64,000 nucleotides of DNA from RHLJ01 sp965242845 (GTDB lineage: Bacteria > Bacteroidota > Rhodothermia > Balneolales > Balneolaceae): the NCBI GenBank assembly GCA_965242845.1, contig CBDETC010000001.1:62001-126000 (forward strand). Direction: 5' to 3'. Positions 42,866-52,697 of the stretch are shown in pieces. Every line of letters begins with the position of its first letter. The first letter of the stretch is position 1. A program made the translations under genes and the position numbers. The notes under the pieces were generated by a model, which had not been told where the DNA came from, searched no databases, and worked only from the letters and a program-made list of their open reading frames with translations.

Positions 42866-45132
42866 TTAAAACTTAACGGTGTAGGAGAATGCAGGGATAA
42901 TTGGAAGCATGGTTACATCAGTAACTTTGATGGGGTTATCATCAAAATCGAAGGCCTGGAACCACACATTTCGTCTGGAATAGGCGTTGATAACCTGGAA
43001 CTGCCATTCTGCTTCTCCAAGGCCAAAGAAGGTTCCCGTTCTTGAGAATGATAAGTCCAAACGATGGTAAGCAGGAAGCCGGGAAGCATTTACATTCTCA
43101 ACAGTAAATGAGTCGTTTTCACCTACTCCTGAATAAGGTTCATCAAACAACGCATATCGGCCTAGTACTAAGGTATAAGCTTGTCCGGTAGCATATACCC
43201 ATGCTCCAGTAACTTTCCATCGTCGGCTTAATCGGTAATTTAGAACCAGGTTTACGTCGTGTCTTCTATCGTATTTTGGAGGATAGAACCGGGCTTCGTT
43301 GTTTTCGTCTCCAAGGCGTACATTGAATCCAGGGAATTTGCGCCAGGTTTCTCCCCAGGTATATCCGATATATCCATTGAGTCGTCCAACCTGTTTTTCG
43401 AACATAGCTTCAACTCCGAATGCATAGCCTTCTCCAAAACGGAATACATCACTATACACTAAACCTGCTGCATCGGGTAGAAAAGGATCTAATTCGAATA
43501 GATCTCGCATAGTACGGTAATAAGCTTCTATGTCGAGGCATAGTCTTCAAAGGGGATGGTTTTAGCTCCGATAACAAATTGATCTCCATAGGCTGGATCA
43601 ACTCCTTCATCGGTGGTAAGCCATACATCGAAACCCGAAAAGGCTTCGTTGGTGATGAGTGTAAAGAACTGGTTGTAGCGCCCATAAGCCGACTGAAGGC
43701 GGATTCGGTCATTCAGTTTGTGCTCTATTGATAAGCGAGGTTCTAATCGAAGAAATTCTCCATCAGAGAAATAATTCAATCGTGCACCACCAATTACTTT
43801 CCACTTGTCGGTTGGTTGCCAGGTATCCTGAACATAAAAGGAACCATAACGAGAGTGAATTCTGGAACTAAAGCTATCCTGGTTATCGAAACGGTCTTGA
43901 AGCCTTAGGGTGAAGATACCCGCCCAAAGTCCGGTAGAAATCTGGTGTTTTTCATTTGGCAGATACTCTAAATCGGATTTGATTGAGTAATCATAAATAT
44001 TGTTATCTCGCTCAAAAGGAGTGCCTCCAAACTCAAATTCAGGGGTATTGAAGTATCTGGAACTAGTAATTACAAAGTTTGAAAAGAGTTTTTCATTGAA
44101 AATATGAGTCCAGTTTCCGCTGATGGTTCTATTTCCATAGTTAAGTAAAAACTCAGCGTCATCTGCAAAAGGGAAGCGGACTTTATCGGTACCAGTGTAA
44201 GCAGCTAAAGAAAATTTATCATTTTTGGAAGCATCATAATTGATCTTCCCATTGAAATCTAAGAAGTAAAACAGGGATGGGACATTATCCGTGTTCTGAC
44301 GAAGAGCGGCGAGTAGGGGTTCCAACGTTGACCTCCTGAAGGCAAACATATAAGAGCCCTTATTGAAAGGCCCTTCAATAGATACTCTCGAAGCAAGCAT
44401 GCCTAAAGTAGCAGAACCAGCCATTTCATTTCTGTTTCCATCTTTATTATAAATAGACAGTACCGAGCCTAATCTTCCACCATATTCTGCTGGATACCCT
44501 CCTTTGTAGAGGCGAACATCCTTTATGGCATCGGGATTGAACGTGGAAAAGAACCCGAAAAAGTGGCTGGGGTTATATACTGTTGTTCTATCAAGTAGAA
44601 TAAGTGTTTGATCAGGGCTACCACCTCTAATGTACAAACCACTTGAAAAGTCGGAGGCAGATTTAACACCAGGAAGAAGTTGAATAGAACGGAATACATC
44701 GGCCTCAAACACCGAAGGGAGGGACTTTATGAGTTCTGTAGTTACCTGCGCAGTACCTATCGATTTTAATTCTTCTTTCTCTGCCTGGGATTCAACAATG
44801 ATTTCTTCCCCGACTAAAGACTCAGGTTCCAGTTCAATATCGATTCTGAGGTTTTCACCAACAGCAAGGGTAATCTCTTGTTGGAATAATTTATATCCAA
44901 TGTAAGAAGCTGCAAGGGTATAGGTGCCAGGCTGAACATTAGTAATGGTAAAGTAACCGAGTGTGTTAGTGGAAGCCCCTCTGTTATTTTCCAGAAAAGC
45001 TACATTAGCACTAATCAGTGTTTCACCTGTTTCCGAGTCCTTGACATACCCGTTTACGGAAGCAAGATTTTGGGCGTGTATTGAAGAGCTGAACAGTACT
45101 ACAAAAAGAACGCCATAAATGAATTTATACAT
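42866..45132 (-). pseudogene. TonB-dependent receptor with carboxypeptidase-like N-domain, frameshifted
   Basis: The 5' part (45132 to stop at 43528) has a signal peptide (SSIHAQ), a carboxypeptidase-regulatory-like domain (GYVKDSETGETLISANVAFLEN), then a plug with LPGVKSASDFSSGLYIRGGSPDQTLILLD and the first barrel strands. It stops after PFEDYAST. The barrel continues in another frame (DIEAYYRTMRDLFELDPFLP, then to a C-terminal aromatic strand ending KF at 42866). One G added near 43534 (TCGGAC instead of TCGAC) restores the frame and gives about 755 residues. The paired DUF4249 lipoprotein is intact. Confidence 0.85.
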
Positions 45133-45280
45133 GAATTCTTGAGGACAAATTTGTCATAAAGTGATTAGTAAAAATAAAGCTATATAACCTCATTCGTGTT
45201 AAGATATTATTTTCTCGACCTGTTTATAGGTTATTTCAACGAATTGGTTTTTTGACCCAACCGATTACTCTTTTTTTTCA

Positions 45281-46174
45281 TTAAAGATTCAAACTTTTTT
45301 GTGTGTTTGAATCTTCATTGGGAATCTTAAGTGAGGTGCCGATTTCCTTGTTTAAAAGCTTTATAAAATGAGCAGATAGGAGGGGAGATTCTTTCTCAAT
45401 ATTTTGATGAACAAAGAAGTAAAGCTTTTCCAAACCTTCTGCTTTCCAGGATTTAATCCGGGTCACCCATTCGTCTAGTCTTGGGTAATCACTTTCATGA
45501 TTTGCACCAACATAACGTACAAAAGCAACGGGGGAAGTCAGTCTCATGTGAAGCAAATCCCTTCTTCCGGCTGTATCTGTTACAATGTTGGCTACTTCAT
45601 GCTCTTCAAATAGTTGATAAACCTGGTTTGCGACTACTTCATCATTGAACCAGTCAGTATGCCTAAGCTCTATAGCAAGAGGCAGGTCTTTCGGCCAGGC
45701 TTCAAGGAAAGTATAAATTCGATCTATGTCTTTCGGTTTGAAGTCGTCTCTAAGTTGTAGAAAGATCATACCTAGCTTCTCGTTGAATGACCTAATAGGG
45801 ATAGTATACTCTTCGATTAATGACTCTACTCCCTTTAATCGTTTATAGTGACTTATGCTATTAACTACTTTCGGAAAGAACTTAAACTCGTCTGGAGTTT
45901 TGTTATTCCAACCAGCCACTACATCCGCTCCAAAGATTCGATAATGGGTAGCATTAAGCTCAATAGAATTAAACTGAGTAGCATAGTATTCCAGTTCATC
46001 TTTGGTACCTCTTGGGTAAAAGCCTTTCAAATCACTCCGATTCCATTTCGCACACCCTACAAAAGCCTCGAAATTATCTTTATTACCATTTGAGAGTACT
46101 TTTATAGTATCAGGATGGTCAGGGGGCAAGGTGAAGTCGATGGACTCTGGATTAGATACGCTACCGAATTTCAT
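45281..46174 (-). CDS. DUF72 domain-containing protein
   Basis: 297 residues. DUF72 (a TIM-barrel-like fold) is recognisable by FVGCAKWNRSDLKGFYPRGTKDELEYYATQFNSIELN, FKFFPKVVNSISHYKRL and LPLAIELRHTDWF. It is cytoplasmic and its activity is not established. Monocistronic; a hairpin lies between it and the divergent tmRNA gene. Confidence 0.9.
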   Translation of the reverse strand: MKFGSVSNPESIDFTLPPDHPDTIKVLSNGNKDNFEAFVGCAKWNRSDLKGFYPRGTKDELEYYATQFNSIELNATHYRIFGADVVAGWNNKTPDEFKFFPKVVNSISHYKRLKGVESLIEEYTIPIRSFNEKLGMIFLQLRDDFKPKDIDRIYTFLEAWPKDLPLAIELRHTDWFNDEVVANQVYQLFEEHEVANIVTDTAGRRDLLHMRLTSPVAFVRYVGANHESDYPRLDEWVTRIKSWKAEGLEKLYFFVHQNIEKESPLLSAHFIKLLNKEIGTSLKIPNEDSNTQKSLNL

Positions 46175-46192
46175 TATTTCGTTATTGGTTGA

Positions 46193-46248
46193 TTGTTATT
46201 TGTTAATGGTATGGTTTGAAAAAACAAATAACCATTAACAAACAACAA
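46193..46248. repeat. 18-bp inverted repeat upstream of DUF72 / ssrA
   Basis: Arms 46193-46210 and 46231-46248 pair at 17 of 18 positions around a 20-base loop. The core GTTAATGGT / ACCATTAAC is the same as in the repeat at 15941-15986. It sits in a divergent intergenic region, so it is not a terminator for either gene. Confidence 0.75.
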
Positions 46249-46308
46249 AAACCCTAGTTCCCAATAAAACTTCAGAATTCCGTATCTTTAAGTGTTCTTT
46301 GAATTAAT

Positions 46309-46675
46309 GGGGGTGTTCTGGATTCGACGGGATGAGTAACACCGTAGGTTGCATGTCGAGAAAGTCCAATGAATCTCGTAAATCATTCATTATGGAAACC
46401 AAAAATAATTGACAACAATTATTCTTACCGCCTAGCAGCTTAAACTGCTTCGCCGTTCCTCTGGTTAAGTGCCTATCATTGCCAGATTGAACGTCATACC
46501 AGATAGGATAGCGTAATAAGGTTTCCTGTCTTTATTGCGCGAAAATTTACAGGATAGTCTGTTGTCGCTTGGTTACTAGGCTCGGCTTCAGGCGAATTTA
46601 AAGTAGTAACTAAACATGTAGACGCTTGCAGGTTTACCTTTTCGGACCGGGGTTCGACTCCCCGCACCTCCACCA
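46309..46675 (+). ncRNA. ssrA: transfer-messenger RNA (tmRNA)
   Basis: The 5' end GGGGGTGTTCTGGATTCGACGG and 3' end GGTTCGACTCCCCGCACCTCCACCA are the conserved tRNA-like halves; GGGGGTG pairs with CACCTCC and the CCA is encoded. The tag frame, reading toward the conserved LAA ending, is GAC AAC AAT TAT TCT TAC CGC CTA GCA GCT TAA, that is DNNYSYRLAA. The resume codon is judged to be GAC because an AATT precedes it, but the exact resume codon is inferred. Rescues stalled ribosomes together with SmpB. The minus-strand open frame across this RNA is an artefact. Confidence 0.95.
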
Positions 46676-46685
46676 TTTATTTTTT

Positions 46686-46717
46686 AAAGCCAATTCTGTA
46701 AAGGATTGGCTTTTTTT
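46686..46717 (+). terminator. intrinsic terminator of ssrA
   Basis: Stem AAAGCCAAT (46686-46694) with ATTGGCTTT (46705-46713), 10-base loop, followed by further T residues. Confidence 0.9.
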
Positions 46718-46725
46718 AATGGTCT

Positions 46726-46745
46726 ATTTTTGGTATACCAAAAAT
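46726..46745. promoter_or_regulatory. 20-bp perfect palindrome upstream of the adenylate cyclase gene
   Basis: ATTTTTGGTATACCAAAAAT is a perfect 20-base palindrome 46 bases before the presumed TTG start of the cyclase gene and just beyond the ssrA terminator. Symmetry, spacing and AT flanks fit a dimeric regulator's operator. The regulator is unknown. Confidence 0.6.
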
Positions 46746-46791
46746 TTTCTAGGTACATTCCTCAATTAATTGGACATAAATAGGCTAACAA

Positions 46792-49700
46792 TTGGGAAGG
46801 GTAAGTAAAGCCGTAGTATTATTCCTTATTCTGGGTACAGTTTGCATAGGAAATGTGCTTTCCCAGGATATCTCTATCCGGTTTGAGCAGATAACAACCG
46901 AGGATGGACTTTCTCAAAGTACCATAAATTCAATTCTGCAAGATAGTCGTGGCTTCCTCTGGTTTGCTACTGATGATGGATTAAATCGATATGACGGATA
47001 TGAGTTTAAAGTATATCGAAACCTTTCTTACGACTTCTTTTCAATCTCAAACAACCAAATATCTGCACTTATTGAAGATCGGGATGGATTTATCTGGGTT
47101 GGAACAAAAGGAGGGGGACTCAACAAGCTTGATCGTGAGCAAGAGAGGTTTATTCGATATGTGCATGACGAAAATAACCCCAAGTCGATCAGCCATAATT
47201 ATATAAATGTTCTGTTCGAAGATGAAGCCGGAGTAATTTTAGTTGGTACTCAGAAAGGCTTGAATATCTTTAATCCCGAGGCTAATGAATTTTCTGTGTA
47301 TTCAGAAGTGAATGAGCATGCAGAACTGGCGGAAGCAGAAATAACGGCATTATATAAGGACAGTAACGATTTTATTTGGATTGGAACCGAAGAAAATGGC
47401 CTATTCAGATTTGACAGAATATCCGGAGAGATAAAGCACTTTGAGCGAAATGGAGAATTTCCAATACCAGATAACTGGATTGTTACGCTATATCAGGATA
47501 ATTCTGGAACTCTTTGGGTAGGGACACAATCAGGGGGGTTACTTCGTTATTATGAAGAACAGCAAAGCTTTACGAGCTTTACTTCAGTAAATTTTTCAAC
47601 TACTAGTATCAGTAATAACTGGGTACTTTCTTTATATGAAGATTCACGAGGTACGTTTTGGGTAGGTACCTTAAATGGATTGAATACACTCGATCGCGAG
47701 ACGGGTAGTTTTACAAGTTTGATGGATCTGAACTATCCAATTAACCTCAGTAATAACTCCATTTCTGCATTATATGAAGACCGTTCAGGAGTTATTTGGG
47801 TAGGGACTAGAAATGGTGCCCTAAATAAATTTATTCCCTCATCGTCTGAAAGTTTTACCGTATTCCAGAACGACCCATCCAATGCAAGTAGTTTAACCAA
47901 TAACAATATTTGGGCGATTTCCCAGGATGATGACCGGAATATTTGGGTTGGAACACAAGGAGGTGGAGTTGATGTACTCACACCAGGCACTAACCTTTTC
48001 AAGAATTACAGCAATGACCCAGGTGATCCTCGCTCGCTAAGTAATGATTTTGTAAATGCAATTATCAAAAGTGATGACGGTGATATTTGGATTGGTACCA
48101 TTGATGGATTAAACAGGTACAACGCCGAAACGGATGACTTTACACACTTTAGATATGATCCCGATGATGATGCTACCATAAGTGGAAATATCATCACTAC
48201 ACTTCTGGAAGACAGTAGAGGGATTCTATGGGTTGGAACCCTGAATAATGGTCTCAATGCCTATGATAAAGAAACGGGACAATTCAGACGTTTTGAAAGT
48301 GTAGAAAACGACCCGTCATCAATAAGTCATAATAAGATTTGGTCGATGTTTGAAGACCGAAGAGGTGTATTTTGGGTGGGGACTCATGGTTTTGGTTTAA
48401 ATAAATATGATCGGGCCAGAGGAGTTTTTACGCGGTTTACAAACGATCCGGATGATGAAACGTCAATAAGTGATAACTTTGTCAATGTTATAACCCAGGA
48501 TAGAAACGGAAACCTCTGGGTAGGTACTATTAATGGACTGAATAAATTCGACTCAGAATCAGAGACCTTTATCCGATATTCTACGCAAGAGGGACTTCCT
48601 AATGACGTGATTTATGGGATCATTGAAGATTATAATGGGCATCTTTGGTTAAGTACGAATAGTGGAATAGCGGATTTTAATCCTGAGACCGAAACAGTTA
48701 GGGTTTATGATATGGGAGATGGTCTTCCAAGTAATGAATATCGATTTGGTGCCTACCATAAAGCGCTGGATGGGTCTCTTTACTTTGGTGGGATTAATGG
48801 AATGGTACTCTTCAAACCAGATAGCATTACAGACAATCCATACATACCGCCCGTAGTAATCACAGATTTTCAAATCTTTAATGAGGATGTGCCGATATCA
48901 GGAGTTGGTTCTCCTTTGAGAAAATCTATTATAGAGACAGAAGAGATTGTGCTAACATGGCGTGAGGAAGTAATTTCATTTGAATTTGCTGCTCTTCACT
49001 TTGCCGCTCCGCAAGAGAACCAGTATCAATATATGATGGAAGGCTTCGACTCTGACTGGCAGGATGTTGGAAACCGTCGCTTTGTATCCTACACAAATTT
49101 GCCAGAGGGTTATACCTACACTTTCAGAGTAAAAGCGTCAAATAAAGATGGACTGTGGAATGAAGAAGGCGTAGCTATAAAGCTTAGAATCCTTCCTCCG
49201 CCTTGGAAAACATGGTGGGCATATGGTATCTATTCTATTCTTGGCGCAGGACTTCTAATAGGATTTGTAAACCATCAGATATCCAGAGAAAGGAAAAAGA
49301 AGGAACAGGTGGTTCAGTACAACGAAGAGTTAGAAGCGTTGGTGAAAGAGCGTACTATTCTTCTTGAAATCGAAAAAGAAAAGAGCGAAGCACTGCTTTA
49401 TAATATGCTTCCGAAAGAAATTGCGGATGAAATTAAGGACAAGGGATCTGCTACTCCAAGAAGATACGAGGAAGTAAGTGTACTCTTCACTGATTTTGCC
49501 AATTTCACTTCTACTGCAGCAACTATGTCGGCTAAGAAACTGGTAGCAGAAGTAAACGAAATTTTCGAGGGTTTTGATAACATCATCGAAAAGTATGGTA
49601 TGGAGAAAATCAAAACGATTGGAGATGCTTACATGGCTGTATCTGGTTTACCCGTGGAGCAACCTAACCATGCTTACAACTGCGTAAAAGCTGCTAAAGA

Positions 49701-50046
49701 GATGCAGGACTTCGTGCAAACACGAAATAAAGATGCTGCTGTTAAATGGAAAATGAGAATCGGTATCCATAGTGGAAGTATTATCGCGGGGATAGTAGGA
49801 AAGAAGAAGCTTACTTATGATATATGGGGTTCAACAGTTATCCTGGCTAGCAGGATGGAAGAAGTAAGTGAAACAGGCAAGGTGAATATCTCCGCTACTA
49901 CCTGTGATTATGTTCAGGAATACTTCAAGTGCGAATATCGAGGGAAAGTAAATGTTGAAGGCCAGGGAGAAATGGACATGTATTTTGTTGAAGACCAGAT
50001 AGGTGCTCCTATAGAAGAGGAAGATACTACAGAGTCAGAAGCCTAA
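46792..50046 (+). CDS. two-component-propeller / Y_Y_Y sensor fused to a class III adenylate cyclase
   Basis: 1084 residues starting at a TTG. Signal peptide (residues about 1-25), then two seven-bladed-type propeller sets made of repeats such as ITTEDGLSQSTINSILQDSRGFLWFATDDGLNRYDG up to about residue 680, a Y_Y_Y domain, one membrane helix (about 803-823), a coiled coil, and a cyclase domain (about 890-1065). Metal Asp901 (LFTDF) and Asp945 (IGDAY) are present, as are the adenine-selective Lys in KIKTIGD and Asp1010 (YDIWG). Arg1021 is present, but the usual transition-state Asn is Ile1017 (STVILASR). Likely a periplasmic sensor with cytoplasmic cAMP output; the ligand is unknown. Confidence 0.88.
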   Translation: MGRVSKAVVLFLILGTVCIGNVLSQDISIRFEQITTEDGLSQSTINSILQDSRGFLWFATDDGLNRYDGYEFKVYRNLSYDFFSISNNQISALIEDRDGFIWVGTKGGGLNKLDREQERFIRYVHDENNPKSISHNYINVLFEDEAGVILVGTQKGLNIFNPEANEFSVYSEVNEHAELAEAEITALYKDSNDFIWIGTEENGLFRFDRISGEIKHFERNGEFPIPDNWIVTLYQDNSGTLWVGTQSGGLLRYYEEQQSFTSFTSVNFSTTSISNNWVLSLYEDSRGTFWVGTLNGLNTLDRETGSFTSLMDLNYPINLSNNSISALYEDRSGVIWVGTRNGALNKFIPSSSESFTVFQNDPSNASSLTNNNIWAISQDDDRNIWVGTQGGGVDVLTPGTNLFKNYSNDPGDPRSLSNDFVNAIIKSDDGDIWIGTIDGLNRYNAETDDFTHFRYDPDDDATISGNIITTLLEDSRGILWVGTLNNGLNAYDKETGQFRRFESVENDPSSISHNKIWSMFEDRRGVFWVGTHGFGLNKYDRARGVFTRFTNDPDDETSISDNFVNVITQDRNGNLWVGTINGLNKFDSESETFIRYSTQEGLPNDVIYGIIEDYNGHLWLSTNSGIADFNPETETVRVYDMGDGLPSNEYRFGAYHKALDGSLYFGGINGMVLFKPDSITDNPYIPPVVITDFQIFNEDVPISGVGSPLRKSIIETEEIVLTWREEVISFEFAALHFAAPQENQYQYMMEGFDSDWQDVGNRRFVSYTNLPEGYTYTFRVKASNKDGLWNEEGVAIKLRILPPPWKTWWAYGIYSILGAGLLIGFVNHQISRERKKKEQVVQYNEELEALVKERTILLEIEKEKSEALLYNMLPKEIADEIKDKGSATPRRYEEVSVLFTDFANFTSTAATMSAKKLVAEVNEIFEGFDNIIEKYGMEKIKTIGDAYMAVSGLPVEQPNHAYNCVKAAKEMQDFVQTRNKDAAVKWKMRIGIHSGSIIAGIVGKKKLTYDIWGSTVILASRMEEVSETGKVNISATTCDYVQEYFKCEYRGKVNVEGQGEMDMYFVEDQIGAPIEEEDTTESEA

Positions 50047-52697
50047 AAATAGTAGGCGATATTGAAGGAAGGCTGAATCCCAAGATCATAAATATCAGTA
50101 CGCGATGATCCGTTAAAATCTCTGTTTCTAGACTCAATGGTTATTTGGCGAATCTCGGAGTACCAGGGGTTATTCCTATTAAAGAGATTATATACAGAGA
50201 AAGAGGTCTTTAGCGCACCTTTTCTTAATTCAGCTTTATAACTTAGGGTAGCATCAAATCTGGAATAAGCTGAAAGTCGGGGTCCTTCTGCCTGTAGCTG
50301 AACATTCAGTCTGTCGGGCGTTCCACTTCCGTATATCCATGATAGATACACATCAAACGACTTTGAAATATTCCATTCACCGCCTACAGAAATTTGGTGC
50401 CTACGATCCCAATCTGCATAAAAATATTCACCCTGGTTAAGACGAGCGTTTCTTATTTCGATTGAGGATAATGTATAGGCTGTGCTTAAAGTGAAATCAG
50501 AGAAGGTACTTTTGATAAAGAATTCGACCCCTCGTCCTAGTCCGGAATTTTCATAAAACCAGGGCGAGTCGCTATTTCTGAATGAACTGGAAACAAGCCC
50601 CGAGTTTAGCTCGTGGAAGCGCATATTGGCGTAGTCCTTTATATAAGCTTCAACCTGCATATACAGACGCTTTAGATATCGTGAACGTATTGCTGCAGAA
50701 TAGTAATTTACTGAAGAAGGGGGCTGATCTTCGTTAGTTAAAATCCAGAAATCCGAACTATTAATATTATAGAACTGAAGTCTGTTGATGAACTGGTGGT
50801 TCTTGCTGTAGCCAAGACTCAGAGTTAGAGGTTCGTCTAGAGTGAATTCGGTTTTAATTCTTGGAGACCATCTTGTGTATTGACCATTACTGAAATAATG
50901 TACCCTGTTACCAATACTCAGCTGCACTGGTCCCAATGAATTTATATCTAACTGATGGAATACATCTACAAGCTGGCTGGTTCTTCGGCTTCTAAAAGAT
51001 TGACGGGCTAAACTCCTTTCAACGTACTCAACATCAAAATCACTGTAATTAATACCATAGTCCATGGTAACTCCGCCTAGTGAAGTATGAAAAGTTTGTT
51101 TTGCCGAAAATTCCTGCAGCGAGTTTTCGAGTGTCAAATTGCCCAGAAAGCTGAAATTGGTAGGCGGTTCATCAGGGTCATTAGATTCTCTTCGGAATTG
51201 GTACTCAAAGTCTCCCTTGAAGTACTCGCTATTGTATATGCTGATGCCAATGCTCGTTTCGGAGAATGTATTATCAGAAAGCAGATTATTGAACGAAGCT
51301 GAAGCCGTTTGCGAGTTCCAATCATTGGCTGTTTCGTAAAGGTCTTGAGAATCGACCTGGTCTCGAAAATAGCTTTGCGACGACTCGTCAGAACCAATAT
51401 ATCCACCTAAAGTTATTTGTCCACCTTTGGCATTTTCAATGTAAACTTTTCCATGTAAGTCATAAAAACGAGCATCAGTATTCTGAATATCAAAGGTGTT
51501 TAGGCGTACATCTCTAATTAAGTTTTGATTTACAGTTTCCGGGAGAATTACTTTCGCAGGGCGTTGCACATCCAGTCCGTATTCAATTAATCCCTGATTA
51601 TTGAACCAATTAACTTCATCCATATGAGATATTCTTCCAGAAACTAACCAGCTTGCTTTTCCTTTCATCAATGGTCCTTCTAGCGTAGCGTTTGTAGCTG
51701 TATTACTAAATCCTGCAGAACCAGAAACTCTATTTAAAGAACCCGTGCGTGTGATTAATGAAAGGGTACCACCTAAGGGAGCCTGGAACTGTGCCGGAGT
51801 AATATCATAATAAAACCCGCTTGTTTTCAGGGCATCTGGGTTCATAGAGTCCAATAACCCGTATAAATGGCTTTGATGGTACATAGTTTGACCATCAAGG
51901 AGTACCTGGAACCCGTCTGCCGCACTACCTCGGATGTTTATACCATTATTGATTGCTGAGCTCATAGATACCGATGGCAAAGCTTGTAAGGAGCGTACGG
52001 AATTACTTTCTCCAAGTGGGCTGAATGTGCCCATTTTAACAAGACTGCTCAACACTGAATCGGAAGCCGTATAGAAGTTAATTCCCTGAATCAGGATTTC
52101 AGATCCGCTTAGTGGTTCTGGGGTAAGTCTTATTGAGATGTCTTCCCAATTAGTTATCTGATCAAAGGAAAGTTTTAATCGCTGAGGTTCATATCCAACA
52201 AACGAAACTAAAAAAGTAAGTTCTTTAGAGTTCGAAGCTGCTGAGATATTGAAGGTTCCATTAGGACTGCTTGAGGTGCCAAATAACGTGCCTTCATCTC
52301 TCCAGGAAATGGTAGAATAAGGGAGGCGTTCGCCTGTTTCTGCATCTAATACAAAACCCGAAATGGAAATTTTTTGAGTTTCCTGTTGTCCAGAAGTGGA
52401 ATAGACCAAAGCCTGAAAACGATCTTCATCTATTTTCAGGCCAATATTTTTTTGTAGAAGTCCTCCTGACAATTCTTTCATCAGGGTATTCTCATCTGCT
52501 GTTAGAGTAATTTTAATTCCAGAGACAAGGGCTTCTCTGTATAAAAACCGATAGGGAGTTTGTCTTTCTATATCCGAAATAACGGAAAGAAGCGGTTCAT
52601 TTGAGTAAGAAAAAGTCTGCGCAGAAATAGTAGCCTGGGTTACTACCAGGAGCATACATGTTAACATGTAAATCCTACGCAAAGAATGCATGAACAC
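50043..52697 (-). CDS. TonB-dependent receptor with STN domain (FecA-like)
   Basis: 884 residues. Signal peptide (residues about 1-26), an STN (secretin/TonB N-terminal) signalling domain (FSYSNEPLLSVISDIERQTPYRFLYREALVSGIKITL), a carboxypeptidase-like domain (ISISGFVLDAETGERLPYSTISW), plug (SVRSLQALPSVSMSSAINNGINIRGSAADGFQVLLDGQTMY) and a barrel ending in YYF. The STN domain together with the upstream FecR and sigma genes indicates transcriptional signalling on ligand binding. Its ATG follows the FecR stop directly. Convergent with the cyclase gene. Confidence 0.92.
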   Translation of the reverse strand: MFMHSLRRIYMLTCMLLVVTQATISAQTFSYSNEPLLSVISDIERQTPYRFLYREALVSGIKITLTADENTLMKELSGGLLQKNIGLKIDEDRFQALVYSTSGQQETQKISISGFVLDAETGERLPYSTISWRDEGTLFGTSSSPNGTFNISAASNSKELTFLVSFVGYEPQRLKLSFDQITNWEDISIRLTPEPLSGSEILIQGINFYTASDSVLSSLVKMGTFSPLGESNSVRSLQALPSVSMSSAINNGINIRGSAADGFQVLLDGQTMYHQSHLYGLLDSMNPDALKTSGFYYDITPAQFQAPLGGTLSLITRTGSLNRVSGSAGFSNTATNATLEGPLMKGKASWLVSGRISHMDEVNWFNNQGLIEYGLDVQRPAKVILPETVNQNLIRDVRLNTFDIQNTDARFYDLHGKVYIENAKGGQITLGGYIGSDESSQSYFRDQVDSQDLYETANDWNSQTASASFNNLLSDNTFSETSIGISIYNSEYFKGDFEYQFRRESNDPDEPPTNFSFLGNLTLENSLQEFSAKQTFHTSLGGVTMDYGINYSDFDVEYVERSLARQSFRSRRTSQLVDVFHQLDINSLGPVQLSIGNRVHYFSNGQYTRWSPRIKTEFTLDEPLTLSLGYSKNHQFINRLQFYNINSSDFWILTNEDQPPSSVNYYSAAIRSRYLKRLYMQVEAYIKDYANMRFHELNSGLVSSSFRNSDSPWFYENSGLGRGVEFFIKSTFSDFTLSTAYTLSSIEIRNARLNQGEYFYADWDRRHQISVGGEWNISKSFDVYLSWIYGSGTPDRLNVQLQAEGPRLSAYSRFDATLSYKAELRKGALKTSFSVYNLFNRNNPWYSEIRQITIESRNRDFNGSSRTDIYDLGIQPSFNIAYYF

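Noticed and set aside
46494..46676. Minus-strand open frame of about 60 codons covering the 3' half of the tmRNA
   Set aside because: It lies entirely over the ssrA RNA, has no ribosome-binding site and reads through conserved tRNA-like sequence; such frames are a known artefact of tmRNA loci.
47733..48257. Antisense open frames inside the propeller repeats of the cyclase gene
   Set aside because: They are shadows of the repetitive coding strand with no start site or motif.
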